DNA of 64,000 nucleotides from Persicaria tinctoria. Taxonomy: Eukaryota > Streptophyta > Magnoliopsida > Caryophyllales > Polygonaceae. The stretch spans positions 55,639,688-55,703,687 of the forward strand of contig JBANSL010000013.1 in assembly GCA_037127255.1 (NCBI GenBank), read 5' to 3'. Positions within the stretch are counted from its first letter, which is position 1. The number at the start of each line of letters is the position of its first letter. Under the pieces are notes generated by a model, which did no database searches, was not told where the DNA came from, and saw only the letters and a program-made list of their open reading frames with translations. Of this stretch, positions 9,847 to 20,839 are shown in pieces. The position numbers and the translations under genes were made by a program.

Positions 9847-12255
9847 ATGCGCCGTTCTGGTCTACCACCTGAGTTTGACAGCTTAGACGAACCAGAGCGT
9901 TACCTACACATCCACTCTAAACTCAAAAGGATCCTGACAGCCGCTGAAACACAAGAACAACTGATTGCAAGGCTTACAAGGGAGCTAGCCGCAAAAGATA
10001 CCACTATCGCCAATGAAAGGGCGGCGAGGGAACAAGAAGCTGAGCGCGCAAGGCAAGATGAAGCTGAGCTTGCCCAATATCCAACTACTGCTGAGGATTA
10101 TATGCATCCAACTCTCGTCGTGCCTGAATCGACGATTCTAATCCCTGATAACTCTTTTGAAATTCGCACTCAATTTCTTATAGAGCTTAAAAATAATGCT
10201 TTTTATGGCTAATTTAATGAGTGTCCTCTTGAACATATTACCAATTTTTCTGACATGTGTCGTACTCTTGCTGAAGGTACAACGCTGGAATATGTCAAGA
10301 TGAAAGCTTATCGCTGGTCTCTCGATGGGCCTGCACTGAAGTGGCTTGAAGGGTTGAAACCAAGATCACTCACAACATGGGCCCAAGTAGAGCAAGAATT
10401 TCTGAACAAATTCTTCCCACCCGCCAAAACAGCACTTCTCCGCCAGAAAATCACCGCCTTCAAACAGAAGTCTGGGGAACCGCTAGCAAAGGCATGGGAA
10501 CGCTACAAAGAACTACTGCGATCCTGCCCTACTCATGGACAGCCACCCTACGTCATTCAAGAGATCTTCTTCAACTCTCTTGATCAAGTCACTAAGGACA
10601 GAATCAACCATTATACTCGCTACGAGTATCTGACGATGCCGCCAATTGACGCCTAGGGTGTGCTGGACAAGCTCACCAATTATGACAACAAATATGGGTC
10701 TACTGCAAACTATGAGAAGAACTCCTACGCCAGGCCAGCACCATCTATGCCACTCTCCGAGCCAGCAAAGGAGATTGACCCAGATGTCAGAGAGCAGTTC
10801 TACAGAGACCAGAATCGCAAGCTCCTCAAGCAAGTCAAATATTTATCTGTCAACCAGCCTTGCATCGAATGCGGATCACAGAGGCACACCACTACTGAGT
10901 GCCCACACACGGAGCAAGTCAGGATGGCAGAAACACATGAGGAGGTAGCCTACGCTGAGGGTCCCAATCACTATATGGGAGATCAAAGGTTCTATCAACC
11001 ACAGTGGAACCAAGGCCCTCCTAGGAATACCCCACCCTACAGAGCTCCAGGACATCCAAAAAGGGATCAAAAGAAGGATGATCTGCAGCTGATCCTTGAA
11101 GAGATGCGTCGGAATCAGGGCACCATCAACAACCAGTTCCAGAACATCACTACAAAATTTGGAGAACTGGACATCTGGAAAAGAGGAATAGAGACGCAGA
11201 TGGGTCAAATCGCTGCACAGATCCCACGACGGTCCGGACAGCTCCTTGGGCAAAGAGAACCAAATCCTAAAGGGAAGACCGGACACGTCGTAACTATCAA
11301 ACTCAGGAGTGGGCATCAATTACACGAGCCAGAGGTCGGGAAACAGCAAAGCAAGGCAGAGCAGCAACTCGAGATAGAGCAAAGCCTACTCGATCTCGAG
11401 GAGAGTCTACTCGATCTCGACAAGCCGCTACTCGACCAAGACCAGAAGCTGAGCTCGGACTCCGCTGCGTAGACCAGCAACTCCATGTCGACCACCCAAC
11501 TCGATGTCAAGGAGCCCGTGGTCGAGATCGAGGAGCAGCATCTGGCCGACGTCGACGACTCTTCAACACCTCCGACAACTGATCTGGCTCCGAAACAGAA
11601 AAAGCCACTTCATTTCCCTTCAAAAGCACAAAAAGATCCCACTGCAGGTAGGTTTACCAGATTTGTTAATATGCTGCAAGAACTGAATGTTTCTATTCCT
11701 TTTACAGAAGCCCTGCAAGAGATGCCTAGATATGTCAAATTTCTGAACGAAATTCTGACCAAGAAGCGATCCATTTCAGAGATCGCAGGCGAATGCAAAG
11801 TACTCCACTTCCCTGAAAAGAGACCTGACCCTGGTAAGTTCTCTGTTACTGTGGGTTTTGGACAATACAAATATGATTCTCTGTGTGATTTAGGAGCAAG
11901 TGTGAGCATCATGCCTTTATCAATCTGGCGGAAGGTCAAAATAGGATGCATAGAACCTGTGGATGCCAAGCTATACATGGCGAAAAATACAGTAGTCATC
12001 CCTACAGGTATAGTGGAGAACGTCCCTGTCCAGGTTGGTAAATTCTTTGTTCCAGCACATTTCCTTATCATTGACTGTGTTGAAGATCCTACTAGCCCTA
12101 TTATTCTTGGTAGACCATTCTTAGCTACTACAAATGCCAAAATTAGTCTTAAGAATAGATCTCTCACCTTCACCATAGGCGATGAGGTTTTGGATTTCTC
12201 TTTTGGCCCTGCAAAAGAGGAAATTTCATGGCTGGAGGTGAAAAGCATCAGCAAC
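9847..12255 (+). pseudogene. gag-protease of element A, proximal part, three nonsense codons
   Basis: One reading frame runs from MRRSGLPPEF at 9847 to 12255, broken by TAA at 10210-10212, TAG near 10655 (the Trp of DAWGV) and TAG near 11470. It keeps the Gag core that B and F have partly deleted (LTTWAQVEQEFLNKFF, about 10366-10415), the zinc knuckle C-x2-C-x4-H-x4-C (about 10861-10903), the TCGA-repeat linker (about 11366-11560) and the protease signature DLGASVSIMP (about 11887-11916) with ILGRPF (about 12103). Solo LTR S1 interrupts the frame at 12256. The family role is particle assembly and maturation; this copy cannot make the full protein. Confidence 0.88.
12251..12255. repeat. Target site duplication of solo LTR S1 (GCAAC)
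   Basis: GCAAC at 12251-12255 is repeated at 13683-13687. Element F shows the empty site at about 42187-42191. Confidence 0.9.
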
Positions 12256-13682
12256 TGATAGCATGCATTTAGGTAGGCATAATAGGTTGCATTTATCTTA
12301 GTTAAGATGCATTTCATGGATGGATTAAGCATGATTTGCATATTAGTTCTCTATGTGGTTGGAGTCGGAATCTACATGCTTTTATTGATTATTTCAGGTA
12401 ATGGTAGATCCGAGGAGGAGACATGAGTTGATAACGCATTTTATGAGAATGTCTAGTTGATCGAAGAAGCTTACATGAAGATCTCAAGAGGTCCTGAGAA
12501 GAAGAAGCGAACCTAAACGAAGAACAAGTCTGCAGAAGTTGTCGCCAGACATGCTGAACTTGTTTTGCACTTTCTGGAGACCTCGGTTGTCCGATCGACT
12601 ATTATGAACATGCGTTGGAAAGCTCTTTCAGAGAGCTACAACTTTCATGTTGACGTCGAGAGCTAATTCGAGACGGAATTTTCGGGAAAAACCAATGCAG
12701 CGGCCGCCGCATGGTTTGCTGCGCCGGCCGCCAGGGGCGGTATTCATGCTGCGCCCGCCGCTTATTTGCTGCGCCCGCCGCAGCTGCCGTCAGCGCGCAG
12801 CGTTTTGGAAAAAAACCCTAGATGTTCTATTTTGTTTTGGGGGCCGACTTGGATGTCTTTTAGGCCGACTTTTTATGTTATTTTTCATTACTCCCATTAT
12901 ATTCTTTCATTAGACACTTTAGAGATTTTGAGCAATGTCTTCCATGAGGAACTAAACTCATCTATTCTGCCTGCAATTTGAAGCTTTATTCGGATTGATT
13001 ATGAGTTTCTAATTCTCGTTCCTTGTTTCCTATATTTGAATGTTTCAACTTCTTTGTGCTTGATTGTTTATTGTTTTGTTCTATCTTGTCTGGCCAACTT
13101 GTTAGATCAATTCAATCGCTAAGGTTTTGTAGATTCCTGGTTGTGAACCTTAACCTGAGTGGCAAACTTGTTCCTTTAGGGCTGGTTGAACTAATTGAAT
13201 GAGTAGGAAGTTGAATGTGTTGTTAAATCCTTTTTTAGGGACTGCAAATACCTTGGCTAATCTCTGAACTTAAAGCTATCAATTGGGTTAAATCCTTCTT
13301 TAGGGACTGTTCGATTGATAAGGGTTGCTAGGACTGGTTGGACTAGTAACTATATTAGGTCGGGACAAGGACATTCATAGGGAACTTAATAGGACGAGAA
13401 GAAGTTACAAGGATCGCTTCAATCCAATAAAGTGGAAAATTGTAGGTAGAATTACTTCTCCTAATTGTCTAAAACCAAATCCATTTACTTTGCTTGCTTA
13501 CTCCGCTTTGATAAAAGGCGGAACTTTCACCCACTAAAACCCCCTTTTTGGTTACTTTGATTGACACCTGAATTACACTTGAGTTATAAATTTCCCTGTG
13601 GGATCGACCTCTTGCTTATTGCTATACTAGTTATAGGTTTGAGTTTTCTTTGACGGATCAACGACAGGTTTTCCCTCCGTCA
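12256..13682 (+). mobile_element. Solo LTR S1, same terminal type as element C
   Basis: Begins TGATA and ends CCCTCCGTCA, 1427 bp, with a 5-bp TSD and no internal domain. Element C has the same LTR ends (TGATA...CCCTCCGTCA, in the opposite orientation), so S1 is probably a related family left after LTR-LTR recombination. It carries a block of GC-rich near-palindromes at about 12694-12790, including two identical 14-mers at 12748-12761 and 12768-12781. No coding region is convincing; the short ORFs here are chance. Confidence 0.88.
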
Positions 13683-14170
13683 GCAACCGCGGGACCAAGC
13701 AAACAACGGAGGGAAGCGCCAGCACTGTCCTCGAGGTTGACAAGAGCTCCTCGATCTCGACAAAGGTGCTACTCGACCTCGACCAAGACTTGTCGATGTC
13801 GACTACCTCTGCTAAGCCACTGACTTGGCAAGAGCCTAAGTATGGGGTCCCTGTACTCGAGGTCGACCAGCTGTACTCGATCTCGACTAGCCCCAAACCC
13901 AAAGATTTCTGTTTTGGGTCCGAAAAAGTAAGTTCAGGTATGAATTCTACTCCCCCTCAGTCCATAAAGAAAATTATTAATGATTTAAGGGGAGATAAGA
14001 CACCATGGCGAGAGAATCTGCGAAAACTAAGAGCTGGAAGGAAGAAGAAGAGAGAGAAAGGAGATGGTGCAAGCAACCATCTGTCAGCTGAGCTTGCAGA
14101 CTACCATCAGGACCTAGATGATCCAGGAGAAGGGCCAAGCATGAGCGGGCCCCACACCAATGGTCCTTAA
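13683..14170 (+). pseudogene. Distal part of the gag-protease frame of element A
   Basis: Resumes the coding region after S1 and aligns with 42186-42674 of F: a TCGA-repeat tract (about 13730-13890), then a basic stretch KLRAGRKKKREK and an acidic tail ending NGP and a stop at 14168-14170. The function of the tail is unknown. It replaces the integrase-like tail of element B. Confidence 0.75.
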
Positions 14171-14278
14171 GCACAAACGGAGAAGTCGGCCTAGCGACTC
14201 TAAAATCTAGAGCATGTATATAGAACTTTATGAATCTTTGGGACTTTTTGAACTTTTTGGTTTTTGTTTTTTGTTTTT

Positions 14279-15974
14279 TGACGGAGGGAAAGTCGTTGAT
14301 TCACCTCGTCAAAAAAATAAGTCCCAAACAAACAAACTAGTATAGTATGCAAGTAAGGGGTCGAACCCTAGAGAATAAAGTATTTCTAAATATTGTGTAT
14401 TTATCAATATAAAAGAACCGATTTTTATGAATGAAAATAAAAGAAAATAATATTGACAAAAGCAAATAAAGGATAGAAGAAAAGCGTTTCCACCTACAAG
14501 TTCTCGACTTTGGTTGGTTTTATTGATCATCGAATCCTTTTCAAGTTATTATCTTTTCCTACGAATTCCTCCCGTCTTGGTTTAAATAGATTAAAAGTCC
14601 TATGAGTTCAATTAATCCCTTACACCTCAATGCAACCTTAACACGGTCAAGATTTAACAAAGAGATAGCAAATAGTCCCAAGAACTTGAGCATATAAATA
14701 ACACCAATTAAACACGGTAAATCAATATTTAAGATATATGTCAACTCCCTACATAATCATGCTTCAAACACGGAATCCACATTCTTATGCGTGCTACTAC
14801 GGAAATAACACAAATACGAAAGTATTAAATCCTAGCATGAAATCAATATTATCAAGGTAGCTAATCAAGATAACATCAATAACATAATCAATAACACATA
14901 AAGAAGTTGAAAGAATTAAAGAGGAAAAATAACTTAAATTAGAAACTCACAAACCACCAACCAAGTCTCGGAAGTGTAGGGGAAAACTACAAAATTAACC
15001 AAACATGGCTTACTTAAGCTTTCTTCTCTTCAAAGGTGATTTCTCTACTTGAAAATTAATTAAAAATTAATTAAACTAACCCTATAACATCCTATTTATA
15101 AGCCTAATGTCTTCCATAAAAGGTAGATAAAAGATAGAAACTTCCTAAACAAACTAGATAAAAGATAGACTTTCCATGTATAGTTCAACGTCAAATTCCG
15201 CTGGCAGCGAGAATTTTCGCTAGCAGCGAATGGCCTTAATCAAGCTACTGTTGGATTTTCGCTAGCATCTCGCCGGCACACTCGCTGTCAGCGAATCCTC
15301 ATGCCTTAGAATTCTCTCAAGCCTCCATGGTCCCTTCCTTCCGCTTCCGCGAGTAGCTGGTCCCGCTGCCGCGAGCTGAGCCTTCCGCTGCCGCGAGAGC
15401 TCAAACTCCCTGGGGCGAGTTCTTCCTTCCGCAGCCGCGAGTAGCCGAAGCTTCGTCGTCCTGGTGATTCTCGCTGGCAGCGGATTTATCCGCGGTAGCG
15501 AACGTCTCGCTGCAGCGGGACTAGGCGCTAGCAGCGGACACCGCTGCTCGCTCTTCCTCTCTCGCTGGCTCCCTCTTCCTCTCTCGATGGCTCCCTCTTC
15601 CTCTCTCGATGGCTCTCTCGCTGTCTTACCGAGCTTCATGATTCTGGTTCCACTCGCTGGTAGCGAGTGAAATCCCGCTAGCAGCGAAATATGCCCAGAG
15701 ACTTAATTCTTCATCGTTCTTCCCTTGTTCTTTCTTTCCTCCTTTATTTCTCTTCTTAGCTTGATTTCTTGACTTCACTTGGCCATGTTTAACAACTTTT
15801 CCTTGCTTTCCACCATGTCGGATTTACGATTCTACACAATTCAACCGAAATAGCGTAGATTCCGAACTTTTTCACAAAAAGAGTTTAATCGAAATTAACA
15901 CTAAAATATGCATATTCTACAATGTAAATGCAACTAAATTATCCTATAATGCCCATTAGAAATGTGAATTATCA
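14279..15974 (-). repeat. 3' LTR of element C
   Basis: 1696 bp, matching 20840-22528. The TATA sequence (reverse complement, CTTATAAATA) is intact at about 15093-15102. A U3 block at about 15199-15690 holds paired CGCTGGCAGCG-type palindromes. Confidence 0.92.
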
Positions 15975-16013
15975 AACTCCCCCACACTTAACCTTTTGCT
16001 TGTCCTCAAGCAA
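15975..16013 (-). other. Polypurine tract and hairpin of element C
   Basis: On the minus strand a perfect 7-bp stem TTGCTTG/CAAGCAA with an AGGA loop (15996-16013) precedes TTAAGTGTGGGGGAGTT, which abuts the 3' LTR. This is the expected plus-strand primer, and the hairpin is shared with A, B and F. Confidence 0.85.
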
Positions 16014-17587
16014 TGCAAAATAAAGAAGAACAAAACCATCATCCCACACATATAATCTTCAAGCACTAACCTTGTCAAAAGCAACATCAAAATGGAGGAG
16101 CCATGAACATGAAAGCTAACATCCTAACAAGTATATGAACGATTCAAAATAAGGCACATTTCATCCAACCTCACCGGGATTATGTGTTTGCTCTCACTCT
16201 CATTGTGTTTAGGCTTAACAATATATCGCTCAACTCAATCCAATATGCAAAAAGCTACATAGAAATTGACACAAATATCACATATTCTCCACCGTGGATG
16301 CCATCACTTATAAGAAATATCAAGAGGTCTTTTATCAAGGTTGTAATGGGGCTTGGTAAGAAATTAAGGTAGGAAAATATTTAGGTTTGTGGTGCTAAAA
16401 ATCCGGGAAAAAGGGATCCCTAAGAACAAACGGAAGAACACTAAAAACCAAATACTTCCAAATTCAAAATAACTCAAACTTTCACTCTCAAAACACTCAA
16501 CAAAAGAACTTTCTCTCAACCATACATTTTTTCCAACTCTCACATACATGATAAAAGGCTCTTATTCATTTTTTTCTTTTTCTTTTTTCCTCTTTTTTTT
16601 TCAATTTTTCTTTTCTAGAGCCAAAAATACAATAATGCACAATGTGAGGAATATAACAAAAATTACATAATAATCCAAAATTCGTAACTCTCTTAACAAT
16701 ATTTTCTTTTCCACTCAACCACATCAATCATTCACCAACTCTAATCCTAATTCCCGGATTGGGTAAGGCTTATCATCGGTTAGGATAAATTTTGTGTAGC
16801 TTCAAAGAAAAGGCTAAGGCTCAAATTTGGCTACAAACAAAGGACACATATGTAGGGTGGATATGGATAATAATATGGCTAAGAAAATCATGCCTCTATC
16901 ATTTGAAACTCATAAGCAATAGACATATAAATTCGGCCTCAAATATAGATAACAATGTCAATCTCAAGAGGTAATTGCATAAGAAGAGTATAATGTCACA
17001 CAAGAAAGCAAAAGGGAATAAATATGATGAAAATCCCTATAAGGCCAAAATTCTCACTAGGACAATATTTTTGTTGGATTTCAATAATGCCCAAGACTAA
17101 GAATCATACTTGCTCAATTGAACTAACAAGTCATGCTCCCAATAAAAATCATTTCAAGTATGTGACAAGGCTAGACAATTCAAACATACTATGGAACATA
17201 TATGGTAAAACTCATAAAAATAAAATAGAGGACAAATAAGGCAAGATGGGTATTTGAATAATACATGAATGCAATGCATGATATTTTTGGATTTTTGATT
17301 TTTTTTTTCTTTTTTCTAATGCAATATAAATGCTAGAAAATAAACATGATATGCATGCGAAAATTTTAAATATGACCTAACTAATGCAATATGTACACTA
17401 AACCCCTCCCCCACACTTGAATATTTCATTGTCCCTAATGAAATAAAGACAACAAAAATTAAACAATTGAAATAGGTGAGGGAGAAGGAAACTCACGAGC
17501 TCAATGTGGCGGTGGAAATTAGGTTTGCCACCCAAAGGGCGCCCAAGCGGTGAATTGGGACATGATCTCCTCATGATTCTTTCTTTG
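16014..17587 (-). other. 3' non-coding region of element C with an internal purine tract
   Basis: AT-rich, no supported gene. At 17401-17443 a second module is seen on the minus strand: stem TTTCATT/AATGAAA (17424-17443) and then GTGTGGGGGAGGGG. It parallels the internal module of A, B and F. T-rich runs lie at about 16570-16612 and 17289-17315. Confidence 0.65.
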
Positions 17588-18756
17588 TTACTCCAAGAGA
17601 ATGACATGGTTCTCCGCAATTTGTCGGTCCGTGGCATCTTGACGCTCGGTGATTTGACGGAAAGCACTCTCAAAATAGCCATGAGAGGGAAATCCATCAT
17701 AAGACTCGCCATGGTATCCTCCATGTGAAGAACTTGCTCTCCCGCCATAAGACTCTCGTGGATGGAAAGTCTCCACTTGCATTGTCGGCTCATACTCCAT
17801 CTCCGTGGGTTCCCCATAAGCGTCCCCTTCGTTGGCTACCGGAGGTGGCCCCAAAGGTAAGGCGTCGGGTGGAATATATAAATCGGCGGGGGAGGGACCG
17901 GTGGGTAGTGGGCGATGGAGTATCAAAGTGTGGGACCTATTGACCCCGGCATACCAAATGTAGCTCCCCCCATAATCACTTTCCCTCATGATGTTAGCCT
18001 TCTTTAGCGAAGCCAAATTGAGTCTATAGTTGTCCGCACAAGGTACATAGGCATTCAAATCAATGTCAAGCTCCAATGCAAGCAAAGTAATTAAGCCTCC
18101 AAAGCCAATCTTCACCTCTTCCTTCCTTGAATGCTTTTTAGTAGCCTCGCCACAAGCGGTAAAGAAAAGCTCTACCCAATCTGGGGTCTCATGTGCTTCG
18201 GGGAACAAGCAAGTCATCCAAGCCCAACTTCCCTTGGAAACCTTGTTGATCTCGGCATGCCCGAAAAAAGTGTTATTCAAGACCTTGTGGCAAAGTCTAA
18301 GGGAAGGGTGGACGATGCTATAATTGTAGTCATTGCCGGAGGTCATGACCTTTTGTGTGACTTCCAACCATCGTTGTTGAGGGGTGGAGCTACGAGGCAA
18401 TTCAGACCAACGGGCGGAGGGATTGCCCGTGATCCCAAACACATTCTTCAATTCTTCAAAAGTCATAGCTTGATTTGCCCCACCCAATCGAAAAGTGAAA
18501 CTATCGTCACTAGCCATTGCAAAGGTTGCCAAAAACTCCCTAACCAAATCCGGATAAGTGCGGACACACTTGTCTACCAAACCATCAATATCTCCAGTGT
18601 CCATAAATGTCCGCACACTCTCCTCAAGTCCCAACAATCTCAATGTGGGGATATAAAAAAATTCGTCGAAATATAACGATGAGGCTCAAGATCGTCCCAC
18701 TTAGCCTTTTGAGCTCTACTCAATCCCCTAGGTCTAACCATTGGAGGAGAAGCCAT
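17588..18756 (-). pseudogene. Athila ORF1-like (gag-type) protein of element C, one frameshift
   Basis: The start is the ATG at 18754-18756 (MASPPMVRPR). After about 33 codons a run of seven T (minus strand, 18655-18661) puts this frame onto a stop; the following 351 codons are open in the next frame to 17588, so a 1-nt slip in the run is the likely lesion. The open part reads LLGLEESVRTF, YPDLVREFLATF, FRLGG, TFEELKNVFGI and HPSLRLCHKVL..TFFG, the pattern I know from Arabidopsis retrotransposon ORF-1 (ATHILA) proteins. The C-terminal 80 residues are Gly/Ser/His/Tyr-rich and end in a short helix. Its role is presumably Gag-like, which is inferred only. Confidence 0.75.
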
Positions 18757-19945
18757 AACAATTAAAATCAAAGGATGAAGATCGAGAACTCACAAAGAAG
18801 TCGACTCACTGCAGGATTGTCGTTGGCAGCGAATGGAATCCCGCTGGAAGCGACTCGAGTCAGGCCGAGGGCTCTGCGCGCGGAGGTGAGGTGACTCGCT
18901 GGCAGCGAAGTAGCTCGCGGCAGCGACTGGGGTACACCGATGAGCTCCGGACTTGCTGCGTGATGGGTGAGACTCGCTGGCAGCGAGTGGGATTTCGGTG
19001 CAGCGACTTGGATCAGCTTTCGGCGGCTCTGCAGTGTCGCTGGTAGCGGCTCTGGTGGCGGCTCCTATTCCGCGGGAGCGAGTCGGAGCTTCCGAAACTC
19101 CGGCGTCATTGTTCGGACGTCGGAATTCAAAAATTCCTTCACGAAAGTTTCCCAACTCGACCCGATCTATGCAGTGGCGGAAGAATAAAAGGGATTTGGG
19201 TGATTGTGTGGTTATGTGGTGGTTGATGGGTGGTCGGAATGTGGTGAATGTGGTGTGGTTGTGTAGATCGGCTCGTCGGAAGTCGGAATCCGGTGCCGGA
19301 ATTTGATTTCGGGGTGGCGGAGATGATGAGGTGGCTATGGAGGTGAGATGCTTGGAGGTGCTCCAATGGAGGTGTAGGGGGTTTTTGGAAGGAGGAAGAA
19401 GATGGTAAAAATGGAAAGTGGGGGATGATGAATATAAAAAAAATGGGTGAAAAGGAAGGTGGTTAAAAGGGTAAGTGGGTAAAAAGGGGTAAAAAGGAAT
19501 CTCCAATATTTTATTCTTTTTTTTTATTATTATTTTTATTTTTTTTTGGAAATCTGGGTGGCTTCGGGATATGGCGTAGCTCCCTGCCACGCGGGTTGGG
19601 TTCGCTGGCAGTGAATAGGGCTGCTGTGCCCGGAAGCTCCATGGTTGCTGCTGGTTTCTCTCGCTGGCAGCGAATATTTTCGCTGTCAGCGAAAACAGCC
19701 CAGTTCCTCCTTTTTCCGACTTCTCTCTTGTCCCTGCGAGGTTAGCTCCAAACTATTCCGGAAAAATCTATCTAATGTGATAAGGAAGTTTCTAACCTAA
19801 TTAGATAAATAGATAAACTAAAACTAATTAACTAACTAGGAATTGAAATAACTAATTTAGGAAAACTTACCTCGGGTTGCCTCCCGAGAAGCGTCCTTGT
19901 TTATCGTCATAGACTCGACGGTTTATTCGTCCATGTGTTCAAGAC
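18757..19945 (-). other. Leader-side region of element C with paired CGCTGGCAGCG palindromes
   Basis: Palindrome pairs are dense at about 18823-19065 and 19600-19691 (for example 19662-19691, 8-bp spacer). A 266-codon open frame (18790-19590, minus) covers part of it, but it is low-complexity Pro/Ser/His and matches no family I know, so I do not call it a gene. Confidence 0.5.
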
Positions 19946-20710
19946 TCACTCGGACATTGCCAACACCCTCTTTAGCAAATCAAACTCCGATGCACACCAT
20001 CTAGGTAGGCGAGCACCACATATGAAGAAGCTGAAGTCAAAAGATGTGATGTTGAAGAAGGTCTCCAACTCTTCATATGCTCGAGCGTGACTTCCCGCCG
20101 AGGGTATGTAGTACCACCAACACAGTTTCGTTGGTGACTTGTCGAAGTAATGCTCCCAAGGATCTACATATTCACCAAAATCCACAAAAGTGTAAGAAAT
20201 ATCATTACCTTGCTCGAGAGCCACAGAAATTGGCTCCGGACTTGGTTCCGTAATGGATGTGTTGGGGATGATTTCTATAGGTAGAGTAGGTTCCAAGATA
20301 CATGGTTCCTCATGCGTGCACTCATGAGACTCCATGTCAAGGGACATCGGGCTCCCTTCTCCATCTTTGATTGAACCATTGATGCTTGCGTCCTTATGTA
20401 TCTCGCCCGCCATTGGTTTGAAAGATAAGGGTGTGGATGCCAACATGTAGTCTTCTTCCACCTTTGCCATGTCACCCACACAAAGGAAAATATCCCACAA
20501 TTCCGGCCAATCCAAATCATAAAAGCCTTCGTTTTTCAAAGATTGGGCGAATTCTCGTATCTCGGGAAGCATGCCATCTTGAACGCAAAGTACTTGTTCT
20601 TTCAAATCATCTTAGATACCCCGTGAAGCACGGTCGTCCACTAAATCTTGCACTCTTGCGAGGTAATGGTGAAAGTATTCTCCTTGGTATTGCCATAACT
20701 CCAACTCCAT
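19946..20710 (-). pseudogene. Unrecognised acidic ORF of element C, one nonsense codon
   Basis: An open frame can be read from ATG 20708-20710 (MELELWQYQGEYFHHYL) to 19946 with a single TAA near 20612; downstream of it 219 codons are open. The protein is acidic in the middle and ends with an aromatic-rich segment (CWWYYIPSAG..FDFSFFICGARLPRWC). It sits between the primer site and the ORF1-like gene, where a first gag-type ORF would be expected. I do not recognise the family. Confidence 0.5.
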
Positions 20711-20818
20711 TGCAAACAATTAGTAACGAGGTGTCGCGAACCGTAAGATAGGTCCATGACGGGGATAGATATATATACAAATATTAATAACTACACAAAA
20801 TAAAGAAATAAACTTGAT

Positions 20819-20836
20819 TCCCCGACCACGGCGCCA
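20819..20836 (-). other. Primer binding site of element C (tRNA-Asp-like, diverged)
   Basis: The minus strand reads TGGCGCCGTGGTCGGGGA, two differences from the tRNA-Asp complement found in B. It lies 3 bp from the LTR. This fixes the orientation of the element. Confidence 0.85.
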
Positions 20837-20839
20837 ATG

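Noticed and set aside
13324..13537. Small ORF in solo LTR S1
   Set aside because: 70 codons, no similarity to known proteins, and inside an LTR.
18790..19590. 266-codon minus-strand frame in element C
   Set aside because: Low complexity, covers the palindrome pairs, and has no recognisable domain; the frame is probably open through its base composition.
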